Shown here: piece after piece, positions 9,757-17,265 of the stretch
Numbering within the stretch: the first letter of the stretch is position 1
How the letters are laid out: each line of letters opens with the position of its first letter
Position numbers and translations under genes: made by a program
Notes under the pieces: generated by a model
The model's database searches: none
Seen by the model: only the letters and a program-made list of their open reading frames with translations
What the model was told of the DNA's origin: nothing
Source: Alphaproteobacteria bacterium
GTDB lineage: Bacteria; Pseudomonadota; Alphaproteobacteria; SMXQ01
Assembly: GCA_004356985.1 (NCBI GenBank)
Contig: SMXQ01000074.1
Location: forward strand, 1-55,972
DNA length: 55,972 nucleotides
Direction of reading: 5' to 3'

Positions 9757-10560
9757 TCAATTCCTCTTGTGCTTGGCCTGCCATCGCCGCGCCATCTTCT
9801 TGGCTTGGGCAATTTGGGCGGGGTTCATGCGCGCGGCGACCGTGTTGCGGGATTCGCCAGCCCCCTTGTCTCCGCTTGCCGCCGCCAAACTCAGCCACAT
9901 ATGAGCGAAAACATAGTCCTGTGGTACGCCTTGGCCGTTGAGATACAACCCACCGAGGAGGTATTGGGCTTTGGCGTATCCCCGTTCGGCGGCCAAGCGG
10001 TACCACTTCATCGCCGCGGCGTAGTCCTGCGGGACGCCCCGGCCTTGGCCGTGCATGATGCCGAGGGTGGTCAGGGCGGTGGCATCACCCCGATCGGCGG
10101 CCTTGGCAAACCACTTCAACGCCTCGGCGTTATCCTGGGGCACCCCTTGGCCGTCCAGGTACATCCTCCCGAGCCTCGATTGGGCGAAGGCATCACCCTG
10201 CTCGGCGGCCAAGCGGAACCACTGCAACGCCTCGCCATGGTCCTGGAGGACGCCGTGGCCGTTGCGATACATGATGCCGAGGTTGAATTGGGCGCTGGCA
10301 TACCCCTGTTCGGCGGCCTTACGGTACCATTTCACCGCCTGGGTGTCGTTCCGTGGAACACCCCACCCATTGTTGTACATGAAGCCGAGGTTGTATTGGG
10401 CGGCGGCATTTCCCCTTGCGGCAAGGGGCCGCCATTCCCTTAGGGCGGTGGCGTGGTCGCCACGGAGGTAGGCATCTACCCCCTTCTTGGCATCCTGCGC
10501 CGTCGCCGGCACCACCACCGCCAGTCCAAGCACCAAGGCTAAAGCCGTTCGTGTCAACAT
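9757..10560 (-). CDS. Sel1-repeat periplasmic protein
   Basis: This 267-aa protein has a signal peptide (MLTRTALALVLGLAVVVPATAQD) followed by about five Sel1-like repeats. Each has the form AAxxGxAxAQYNLGxMYxNGxGVPQDxxxAxKWYRxAAEQG, an alpha-alpha solenoid used for protein-protein contacts. The C-terminus is basic (MNPAQIAQAKKMARRWQAKHKRN). The longer track ORF adds a poor N-terminus. The ATG at 10560 is preceded by GAGGGGA and begins the signal peptide, so it is preferred. It lies on the opposite strand between the two NCVYD-repeat paralogues. Partner and role are unknown. Confidence 0.88.
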   Translation of the reverse strand: MLTRTALALVLGLAVVVPATAQDAKKGVDAYLRGDHATALREWRPLAARGNAAAQYNLGFMYNNGWGVPRNDTQAVKWYRKAAEQGYASAQFNLGIMYRNGHGVLQDHGEALQWFRLAAEQGDAFAQSRLGRMYLDGQGVPQDNAEALKWFAKAADRGDATALTTLGIMHGQGRGVPQDYAAAMKWYRLAAERGYAKAQYLLGGLYLNGQGVPQDYVFAHMWLSLAAASGDKGAGESRNTVAARMNPAQIAQAKKMARRWQAKHKRN

Positions 10561-10930
10561 AGCCGTCCCCTCACTTCGAAGCGCTGAATTTTCACAGCCT
10601 ACGCCCCATCCCCTAAGAATTTCAAGGAAACCCCCCGGCGCGGCTGGGAGACTTCTCATGCGCCGCGTGGCGGGCTCCCAGATCGCAGGGGTGCTGGCCG
10701 ACGGCGGGCGGAGCGGGGAGAGGCGTGGCGGGCGCCGCGCGGCGCCCGGCGGGGCCATCTGCCAAAGGCGCGCGCCAACAGCGCCATTGAAACCACCATG
10801 AATGCCGCTTAGCCTCAGCACCCAGCGATGCTTGGTGCGCCTTTTTCAACGAAGAGCGGGACAATCCAGGTTCGATTGCGATGCCCATTGGCGGTCAATG
10901 GGTATGAAGTCGCTGGAAAGGAGAGCGCCC
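10561..10930. other. gene-free divergent intergenic region
   Basis: About 370 bases separate the Sel1 gene from the second NCVYD-repeat gene, which are divergent, so both promoters must lie here. I see no convincing coding sequence; the short ORFs in the track have atypical composition. A perfect 18-base palindrome, GGGCGCCGCGCGGCGCCC, occupies 10730-10747 and could form a strong hairpin or be a protein site. The last 40 bases resemble the region just upstream of 8980 (GTCGCTGGAAAGGAG versus GTCGCTGGAGAGGAG). Confidence 0.6.
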
Positions 10931-11584
10931 ATGGGGGCGAGGGTAAGGCATGTGTTGGGCGCGCTTTTCGGCTGTGGCCTCGGTTTCGGGGCCAGCGTGA
11001 CTGTGAACGATATTTCCAGTCCTTCCATGGCCTTCGCTCCTTCGCCGGCCGGCGCGGTGCAGGGCAAATTGGTTTTGCGGCTGACCTTCCCCAAGGCCCA
11101 TGCGGACAGCAAACGGAGAAAAAGAACCCGGGCAAGGAGGGCCGCGGCGCGCCGGGCCCAAGCGAAGGCGCGCGAGCTTGCCGATAAAATTCTCCTCGGC
11201 ACCAGGAGCGCCACCCTGCCCGCCAATTGCGTCTACGATTCCTATGCGTCGGTTTCCCATGCTGCCGAAACCTTCATCTGTGGCGGCCTTTATTATCAGC
11301 GCTTCCAGGAAAACGGGGTCACCGGCTTCGAGGGTCATGCCGTGGGCTTGGATCGCGGAGCAATCAAAAGGGCGAAAGCGCGCCGGGCGGAAGCCGAAAA
11401 ACAGCGCCGGGCGAAAGCCCAGAAAAAGTTCCAGACCACCCGGCGCGCCACCCTGTCCGCCAATTGCTTCTACGATTCCTACGCGTCCACTTCCAGTGCC
11501 ACCGACGTTTTCGCCTGCGGCGCCCTCCGTTACCGGCAATACCAGGAAAAAGATGTCACCGGCTATGAGGTGGTCGAACCCTGA
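10931..11584 (+). CDS. secreted two-repeat NCVYD-type protein (copy 2)
   Basis: This 217-aa paralogue of the gene at 8980 has the same plan. The N-terminus is hydrophobic (MGARVRHVLGALFGCGLGFGASVTV). A basic Arg/Ala helix (KRRKRTRARRAAARRAQAKA) is followed by two modules, LPANCVYDSYASVSHAAETFICGGLYYQRFQENGVTGFEGH and LSANCFYDSYASTSSATDVFACGALRYRQYQEKDVTGYEVVEP. Each module keeps its cysteine pair. The linker is slightly longer than in copy 1. The ATG at 10931 has a GGAAAGGAG site; the track's upstream extension is rejected because the paralogue starts at the equivalent codon. Function is unknown. A structural or cell-envelope role is only a guess from export and repeats. Confidence 0.75.
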   Translation: MGARVRHVLGALFGCGLGFGASVTVNDISSPSMAFAPSPAGAVQGKLVLRLTFPKAHADSKRRKRTRARRAAARRAQAKARELADKILLGTRSATLPANCVYDSYASVSHAAETFICGGLYYQRFQENGVTGFEGHAVGLDRGAIKRAKARRAEAEKQRRAKAQKKFQTTRRATLSANCFYDSYASTSSATDVFACGALRYRQYQEKDVTGYEVVEP

Positions 11585-11668
11585 ACGTCCCCGCGGCCCG
11601 GCCCATTGCGCCCCGGGCCGCCCGGCCGCCATGGCCGCGGCGGAACGTAGCGTCGTCTGGAAAGTGCT

Positions 11669-11863
11669 CTAGGCGACGGCGTGGCCGGCCAAGGGAATAA
11701 TTTCGGCCTGCGGAGCTTTCCCCGATAGCTCATAAAGCTCTCGGCGGCACTGGTCCAATTGCTTAACCGTCCGGGTGTCCTGGGTGTCGAATATTTCTAT
11801 GCAACTGAGCTTGATCTCAACGAGATCGATGAGGGTCTCGACGGACTTTTTCGATAACAACAT
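11669..11863 (-). CDS. small conserved-looking hypothetical protein
   Basis: This 64-aa protein (MLLSKKSVETLIDLVEIKLSCIEIFDTQDTRTVKQLDQCRRELYELSG...) looks like a compact helical protein with many charged residues. I do not know its function. The track ORF starts far upstream, but a perfect AGGAGG sits eight bases before the ATG at 11863, and the sequence before it is low-complexity. Short proteins of this MLLSKKxVETLIDLVEIKLSC style occur in alphaproteobacteria, but I cannot name the family. It is divergent from the cupin gene. Confidence 0.65.
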   Translation of the reverse strand: MLLSKKSVETLIDLVEIKLSCIEIFDTQDTRTVKQLDQCRRELYELSGKAPQAEIIPLAGHAVA

Positions 11864-11979
11864 ATCATCCTCCTGATCTACCTGATTCGAGGTTGAAACT
11901 GAGGATGATGATCGAACATAATTTGTTAAAAGGTTGTTAAAATTTGCCCCGTCGTCAATTAATGGGTGGGGGGGGCGTA

Positions 11980-11985
11980 TATAAT
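11980..11985 (+). promoter_or_regulatory. possible -10 box upstream of the cupin gene
   Basis: A consensus TATAAT (within GCGTATATAATGGG) lies 65 bases before the cupin start, in an otherwise G-rich stretch. No good -35 is visible at 17-18 bases, so the call rests on the -10 alone. Confidence 0.35.
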
Positions 11986-12049
11986 GGGTTCGGGCGGAGT
12001 GCCCCGCCACCAATGTATGGGTCTCCCCTTGACGCCAGAGGAGGAAACG

Positions 12050-12514
12050 ATGTCCATCGATCATCAAGATGACACACAAGAACTTGACCATGTCGAAGCC
12101 GAATCGCGCATCCAGGCCTTTCGCTACCAAAAGCCCGATAAATTTTCATCGGGCAAGGCCTCGGTTCGTCTCTGCAACAGCGATGTCCTCATGGGGCTCG
12201 TCCAGGTGGTTAGGGACGGCGGCGAAAACAATCTCCACTACCACAAGACCAACGACGGATTCTGGCTGGTCCTTGGCGGACGGGCGAAGTTCTACGGCCC
12301 CGGCGACGTGGAACTGGGTGAGTTCGGCCGCCATGAAGGGATCATGATCCCTAGGGGCGCGCGCTATTGGTTCGAGCGCGTGGGAGAGGAGGATTTGGAA
12401 ATCCTACGGGTCGGAGGATCCGCCGATCTGGCGGCCAAGAACTCCGGCCGCACCGATGTATCCAAACAAAAATTCATCATCGGCAGTACTGAAAGATTCG
12501 ACGGCAAGCGGTGA
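12050..12514 (+). CDS. cupin-fold protein
   Basis: This 154-aa protein has a single cupin barrel. Motif 1 is NNLHYHKTNDGFWLVLGGRAKFYG and motif 2 is GEFGRHEGIMIPRGARYWFERVG. Motif 1 keeps an H-x-H pair and a possible third ligand. Motif 2 lacks the usual histidine at the expected place, so metal binding is uncertain. The ATG at 12050 follows AGAGGAGGAAACG, a strong ribosome site; the track extension to 11966 is not supported. A VOC-fold gene lies downstream on the same strand after 232 bases, suggesting small-molecule metabolism. The substrate cannot be told. Confidence 0.82.
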   Translation: MSIDHQDDTQELDHVEAESRIQAFRYQKPDKFSSGKASVRLCNSDVLMGLVQVVRDGGENNLHYHKTNDGFWLVLGGRAKFYGPGDVELGEFGRHEGIMIPRGARYWFERVGEEDLEILRVGGSADLAAKNSGRTDVSKQKFIIGSTERFDGKR

Positions 12515-12746
12515 GCGCGCACTCCGCACTCCGCGTTCAAGGGCACGCCGTGCGCGCCACGTTTGATCGGTGAAGGGCCCGACGCCGAAGGCCAACCCCC
12601 GCCCACCGCGCCGCCCATGGCCGGGGGATCGAGCGTGGCCCACGGGGGCCATGGTTCGAGCGGGGAGGTGGAGAAATTTAGCCCACCGTGGGTGGCCGCA
12701 TGGAAATGCCCTGAGGCGGGCTTGACGAGACAGAGGAGGAACCAAG

Positions 12747-13169
12747 GTGGCGAAACTGAGACATATCGCGATGTCGGTCCCGGATCCCCATAAGGCGGCG
12801 GATTTCTATTGTGAAGCGTTCGACATGAAGCGGGTGGGCGAGAGGGATTCAACCCTGGCAAAAGGCGTCTTCGTGTCCGACGGGGTGATTACGGTGGCGT
12901 TCCTAAATTTCAAGACCGACGCCCAGGGGCCCAAGGAGTTCGTCGGTTTGCATCACATCGGGTTTTGGGTCGACGACATCAGGGAGGCCGAAGAAAAGGT
13001 CGAAAAAGCAGGGGCCCAATACCTCATGGGGCGCCCCGAGCAGGACCAAGGTTCGGTGTTTTACGAAGAGAAATTCCGCGATCCCAATGGCGTGATCTTC
13101 GACATCACCCATGTCGGGTGGGATGGTTCCGTCAAGGACGTGGTGCCGGCAGAGGAGGCAAGCGGCTAA
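12747..13169 (+). CDS. VOC-family (glyoxalase/extradiol dioxygenase fold) protein
   Basis: This 140-aa protein has the vicinal oxygen chelate fold. It shows LRHIAMSVPDPHKAADFYCEAFDMKRVGE at the N-terminus and a second half with GLHHIGFWVDDIREAEEKVEKAGAQYL, ending in FRDPNGVIFDITHVGW. His and Glu/Asp positions typical of the metal site are present (H in RHIA, H in LHHIG, D in FDIT). Members include glyoxalase I, fosfomycin enzymes and dioxygenases, so the reaction is open. The GTG start at 12747 has an AGAGGAGGA site. It neighbours a cupin and a TRAP binding protein. Confidence 0.85.
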   Translation: MAKLRHIAMSVPDPHKAADFYCEAFDMKRVGERDSTLAKGVFVSDGVITVAFLNFKTDAQGPKEFVGLHHIGFWVDDIREAEEKVEKAGAQYLMGRPEQDQGSVFYEEKFRDPNGVIFDITHVGWDGSVKDVVPAEEASG

Positions 13170-13210
13170 GCGCCACATGTTGGGGCCGCGGGGGCCGGCC
13201 TTCGGCGCTC

Positions 13211-14341
13211 TCAGGCTTTCGGGCGCAGGACGCGGTGGCGCATGTCGAGGAACCCCTGATCGGAAAGCCTCGACCACGAGAGCGCTTCCTCGCGGAAGGC
13301 GTGGAACGAGCGATAGGTTCGCCTGGTCAGGTCGTCGGCCGCTTCCATTTCCCCCAGGACTTGCGCCGATGCCTTGCCGAACGCCGCCGTCACGTCGTCG
13401 GGGAAGCGCCGCAGCTTGACCCCATGGCGGGCGATCAGGGTCTTGAGCGCGGTCCCGTTGCGGTGGTTGAATTCGCCCAGCATGGCTTCCGCCTCGGCCC
13501 GGCAGGCGGTGGCGATGACGGCGCGGAGATGGCCGGGCAGGGCCTCGAATTTGGCCTTGTTGACGAAACACTCGATGCCGGTGCCGGGCTCGTGGAAACC
13601 GGGCCAGTAGTAAAACTTGGCGATCTTGTAAAAGCCGAAGGCGAGATCGTTCCACGGGCCGACCCATTCGGTGGCGTCGATCCGGCCCGTTGTCAGGGCG
13701 GTGAAGATTTCCCCGCCCGGCAGGTTTTCCGCCGTCGCCCCGATGCGGCGCAGGACTTCGCCGCCGAGCCCAGGCATGCGCATCTTGAGGCCCTTGAAAT
13801 CATCCATGGAGCGGATTTCCTTCTTGAACCAGCCGCCCATCTGAACCCCGGTATTGCCGGCGAGAAAGGGCTTCAGGCCGAACTGTCCGTAGCCCTCGTC
13901 CCAGAGCGCCTGGCCGCCGCCATAGTGGATCCAGGCCGACAACTCCTGGGCGGTGAGGCCGAACGGCACGGCGGCGAAGAAGTTGAACGATTTGGATTTT
14001 CCCTGCCAGTAATACGGCGCCGCATGGCCCATTTCCACCGAGCCCTGGGCGACCGCGTCGAAGGATCCGAAGGCGGCAACCAAGGTGCCCGCCGCGGCGA
14101 CCTTGACCGTGAGCTCGCCGCCGCTCATGGCGGTGATGCGCTGGGCCAGGCGCGCCGCCGAGGTGCCGAGGCCGGGGAACATTTCCGGCCAAGTGGTGAC
14201 CATGGTCCAGTGCCGGGTCTTTTTGCGGGCCACCGCGGGAGCCGACGGCCGGCCCTTGGCGCGCGGACCCAATGCATAGGCGCCGGCGCCGCCGACCACC
14301 AGGCCGGTCGCGGCTCCAGCCAGGAAATCACGGCGATTCAT
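13211..14341 (-). CDS. TRAP transporter substrate-binding protein (DctP family)
   Basis: This 376-aa periplasmic receptor belongs to a tripartite ATP-independent periplasmic transporter. A twin-arginine-like leader (MNRRDFLAGAATGLVVGGAGAYALG) suggests Tat export. The body has the DctP-family pattern, with MRMPGLGGEVLRRIGATAENLPGGEIFTALTTGRIDATEWVGPWNDLAFGFYKIAKFYYWPG. That sequence resembles the TakP/2-oxoacid and lactate-binding branch, so an organic acid ligand is likely but not shown. No DctQ or DctM membrane subunits are in this window, so the receptor is an orphan here. It faces the VOC gene convergently. Confidence 0.92.
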   Translation of the reverse strand: MNRRDFLAGAATGLVVGGAGAYALGPRAKGRPSAPAVARKKTRHWTMVTTWPEMFPGLGTSAARLAQRITAMSGGELTVKVAAAGTLVAAFGSFDAVAQGSVEMGHAAPYYWQGKSKSFNFFAAVPFGLTAQELSAWIHYGGGQALWDEGYGQFGLKPFLAGNTGVQMGGWFKKEIRSMDDFKGLKMRMPGLGGEVLRRIGATAENLPGGEIFTALTTGRIDATEWVGPWNDLAFGFYKIAKFYYWPGFHEPGTGIECFVNKAKFEALPGHLRAVIATACRAEAEAMLGEFNHRNGTALKTLIARHGVKLRRFPDDVTAAFGKASAQVLGEMEAADDLTRRTYRSFHAFREEALSWSRLSDQGFLDMRHRVLRPKA

Positions 14342-14414
14342 CGGCTCACTCCCCTGTGACGATGGTTGTTGGCTCCATGCGCTGCCCCCGGCCGGGGGGC
14401 GTCGAAGGGCATGA

Positions 14415-15155
14415 CTATACGGATTCCTTCATGGCGGCACCACGACTCGAGACCAGCGGCGCCCAGCCTTGGGGGCCGAACGCCTCGATCGGCCGGAAGC
14501 GGGATTTGTAATCCATCTTGGCGCAGCCGGAAATCCAGTAGCCGAGATAAACGTAGGCGAGATCGCGGCGCTTCGCCTCGGCGATCAGCCATAGGATCAT
14601 GTGGGTGCCGAGCGCCAGTTTGGCGTTCTCCGGAGCATAAAAGCTGTACACCGCAGACAGCGCGTCGGGCAGGGTGTCGGCCAGCATCACGGCGACCAGT
14701 TCGCCGCCCTCGGCGCGGAATTCGGTGACAGCGGTCTCCACCGGGCTTTCCTCCACCATGGCCCGGTATTCCATGAAGGACATGCGGTCCATGCCGCCGC
14801 CGGGATGGCGTTCGGCCTGATAGCGCGTGAACAGGCCGTATTGCTCGGTGGTTGCCTGGGGCGGGGCGGTGTCCGCCGTCACATGACGGTTGGCCCGCCG
14901 CACGCGGTCCAGCGAACGGCTTGGCGTGAACGCGCTGGCGACCACCCGGACCGGGCGGCAGGCGTCGCAACTGGGACAGGCCGGCCGGTACATGAAACCG
15001 TGGCTGCGCCGGAACCCGGCACGGAGGCCGTCATGGTACAGATCCTTTGCCCCCTTGCCCGTGAGTTCGGTCGCGACGACGCGTTCGTTCCGCCCCTCGA
15101 GATAGGGGCAGGGGCGCAGGGGGGAGGCGTGAAGAGGATGGAGCCTTGGCGACAT
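14415..15155 (-). CDS. bpt: aspartate/glutamate leucyltransferase (Ate/Bpt family)
   Basis: Bpt transfers leucine from Leu-tRNA to proteins with N-terminal Asp or Glu, marking them for N-end-rule degradation by ClpAP/ClpS. The 246-aa protein has the family cysteine pattern CPYLEGRNERVV near the start and CPSCDACRPVRV. It ends with the conserved YVYLGYWISGCAKMDYKSRFRPIEAFGP. Alphaproteobacterial members are usually Bpt rather than the arginyltransferase Ate, so the name is inferred from lineage. The ATG at 15155 is chosen over the longer track ORF because homology begins at MSPRLHPLHASPLRPCPYL. A short gap separates it from motB. Confidence 0.88.
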   Translation of the reverse strand: MSPRLHPLHASPLRPCPYLEGRNERVVATELTGKGAKDLYHDGLRAGFRRSHGFMYRPACPSCDACRPVRVVASAFTPSRSLDRVRRANRHVTADTAPPQATTEQYGLFTRYQAERHPGGGMDRMSFMEYRAMVEESPVETAVTEFRAEGGELVAVMLADTLPDALSAVYSFYAPENAKLALGTHMILWLIAEAKRRDLAYVYLGYWISGCAKMDYKSRFRPIEAFGPQGWAPLVSSRGAAMKESV

Positions 15156-15215
15156 GGCCGCATTATGGCGCGAATGGGAAGCCCCCCGCAATCGCGGGTG
15201 CTGTGCGCCGGCCGA

Positions 15216-16289
15216 TCAGCGCCCGGGCGGGTTGGCGAACGGGATGACGCGCTTGAGTTTGGCGCCCTTGACCACGGGCGGCGGCGGCGGCGCCACCGCC
15301 TTCCTGGCCGGCCGGCGGGGGGCCACCTTAGGCGGCGGACGGTTCTGCCGCAGCAGGGTGATCGAGATGCGGCGATTGCGGGCGTCGCGGGGATCACCGG
15401 TGATCAGGGGTTCGGTCGCGGCTTTGCCGATGATGCGGGCGAAGCGTTGCTTGGGGACCCCGAAGCGAGTCAGTGCACGGCGCGATGCATTGGCGCGGCC
15501 GGTGGACAATTCCCAGTTGGAATAGCTGGCCCCGCGTGTGTAGGGAATGGCGTCGGTATGGCCGGCGATGATGATCTTGTTGGGCAGCCTTGCGATCGCG
15601 TGGGCCACCACTTCCAGAAGCTGGCGGGTGTATTGGTAGGGCACCGAGGAGCCGCGCGCGAACATGGATTTCTTGTCGCGGTCGATGATCTGAATGCGCA
15701 AGCCTTCTTCGGTCGATTCGAGGATCAGATGATCGGCCAAATTGCGCAGGCCCGGCAGGGTCGCCAGGGCCCTCTTGATGGCTTTGCGGACCATATCGAA
15801 GGTCTTGTCCTCGCGCTTGCGCAGGATGGTATTGAGTTCTTCCTCGCTGGGTTTTCTCCCAGAAATCTCCGAATCGTTGGCCTGGCCCGAACCATCGGGA
15901 TTTTCCGTTTGCCACGTGCCGGGTCCGGTGCTACCCGCAACTTGCACCAATTCCTGGGTGTTTTCGCCGTCCTTGGGGGGCATCGGCTCGGGCACGCCAA
16001 GGGGCGCGCCCCGGCCGCGCTGCGGGCCGTCCAAGGTGATGGTCTGGCCGCCCAGCACGCCGCCGGCGCCCGACGCCGTGCGGGCGATGGAAGCGGGGGC
16101 GAAATAGTTCGAGATTCCCGAGCGTTGCTCCTGGGTGGTCGAACTGAGCAACCACATCAGAAGGAAGAACGCCATCATCGCCGTCACGAAATCGGCATAG
16201 GCCACCTTCCAGGCGCCGCCATGATGGGCCTCGTCGTGACCGCCTTTCTTCTTCCTGACGATGATGATCGGTGCCGCGTTGGTCGCCAT
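15216..16289 (-). CDS. motB: flagellar motor stator protein MotB
   Basis: MotB pairs with MotA to form the stator that couples ion flow to flagellar rotation and anchors it to peptidoglycan. The 357-aa protein has one N-terminal transmembrane helix (ADFVTAMMAFFLLMWLL) whose Asp33 is the likely proton-binding residue. A linker and a C-terminal OmpA-like domain (IIIAGHTDAIPYTRGASYSNWELSTGRANASRRAL) follow. The end is a basic, proline-rich tail. The gene lies 43 bases after motA, an operon in the usual order motA-motB. The H+-type helix suggests a proton-driven motor. Confidence 0.94.
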   Translation of the reverse strand: MATNAAPIIIVRKKKGGHDEAHHGGAWKVAYADFVTAMMAFFLLMWLLSSTTQEQRSGISNYFAPASIARTASGAGGVLGGQTITLDGPQRGRGAPLGVPEPMPPKDGENTQELVQVAGSTGPGTWQTENPDGSGQANDSEISGRKPSEEELNTILRKREDKTFDMVRKAIKRALATLPGLRNLADHLILESTEEGLRIQIIDRDKKSMFARGSSVPYQYTRQLLEVVAHAIARLPNKIIIAGHTDAIPYTRGASYSNWELSTGRANASRRALTRFGVPKQRFARIIGKAATEPLITGDPRDARNRRISITLLRQNRPPPKVAPRRPARKAVAPPPPPVVKGAKLKRVIPFANPPGR

Positions 16290-16332
16290 GTCTTCCTGCC
16301 TACCTGATCAGCCGCCCGGGGATGCCCGCCGG

Positions 16333-17196
16333 CTACGTAAACTTCGGCGCGTTGTCCACGGCTTCTTCGACTTCGTAGAAGCTGGGCCGCACGTCCTCGA
16401 ACAGCGCCTTGCGGGCGAATTCCACCGAGACCGCGGGCGCGTTGCCCTGCATGTGGGCCAGCAGCCCGACCTTGATGCACTGAAAATATTTGATCTCTGC
16501 GTTGAAGGTTTGCTTCAGAAAAGACGCCATGGGACCGAACAGGCCGTACGCCAAAAGCACGCCGAGGAAGGTTCCCACCATGGCGCCGGCGATCAGCCCG
16601 CCGAGAACTTCGGGCGGTTCGGTGATGGACCCCATGGTCTTGATGATGCCCAGAACCGCGGCGACGATGCCCAGCGCCGGCGTGGCGTCGGCCATGGACT
16701 GGATGGCGTTGGATATCTGCAGCTCTTCGTTGTGCCGGGTGTCGATCTCCTCTTCCATCAGGGCTTCCATCTCGAACGGGTTTTCCGAACCCAGGATCAT
16801 CATGCGCAGGTAATCGCAGAGAAATTCGAGAGCGTGATGGTTCTTCTGGAAGATCGGAAATTTCTTGAACAGGTCGCTGTCGTGGGGGTCTTCCACATGG
16901 GCCTCGAGCGCCAGCATGCCCTTGGACTTGGCCAATTTGAAAATCGCGTACTGCATGGTCAGCAGTTCCAGATAAGACTCCTTGCTGTGCGGAGACCCCT
17001 TCATGAGCTTGCCGAGGGCCTTGCAGGTATTGATCAAAACATTCTTGGGGTTGCCGATGATGAAGGCGCCCATGGCCGCGCCGCCGATGATCACCAGTTC
17101 GAACGGCTGCCAAAGGACGTACAGCTTGCCCCCGAGCGCGACATATCCGCCGAACACGGAAACGACCACTATGACGTTACCAATGATGAAAAGCAT
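16333..17196 (-). CDS. motA: flagellar motor stator protein MotA
   Basis: MotA is the larger stator subunit, with four transmembrane helices and a cytoplasmic loop that pushes on FliG. The 287-aa protein opens with MLFIIGNVIVVVSVFGGYVALGGKL, then FELVIIGGAAMGAFIIGN. Two C-terminal helices contain ATPALGIVAAVLGIIKTMGSI and LGGLIAGAMVGTFLGVLLAYGLFGP. The loop contains the charged residues that contact the rotor. It is immediately upstream of motB. No other core flagellar genes are in this window, though a FliL-like protein lies at 37015. Confidence 0.95.
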   Translation of the reverse strand: MLFIIGNVIVVVSVFGGYVALGGKLYVLWQPFELVIIGGAAMGAFIIGNPKNVLINTCKALGKLMKGSPHSKESYLELLTMQYAIFKLAKSKGMLALEAHVEDPHDSDLFKKFPIFQKNHHALEFLCDYLRMMILGSENPFEMEALMEEEIDTRHNEELQISNAIQSMADATPALGIVAAVLGIIKTMGSITEPPEVLGGLIAGAMVGTFLGVLLAYGLFGPMASFLKQTFNAEIKYFQCIKVGLLAHMQGNAPAVSVEFARKALFEDVRPSFYEVEEAVDNAPKFT

Positions 17197-17265
17197 GGGA
17201 GACCGGCCCGTTTTTAAACTCGTGAATGCGGTCCCTAGATTGCGGGCATTTGATTAAAAAGCCGT

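Noticed and set aside
12965-14359. 464-aa plus-strand ORF opposite the TRAP receptor
   Set aside because: It overlaps the VOC gene in another frame and reads antisense to the receptor, which has clear family motifs.
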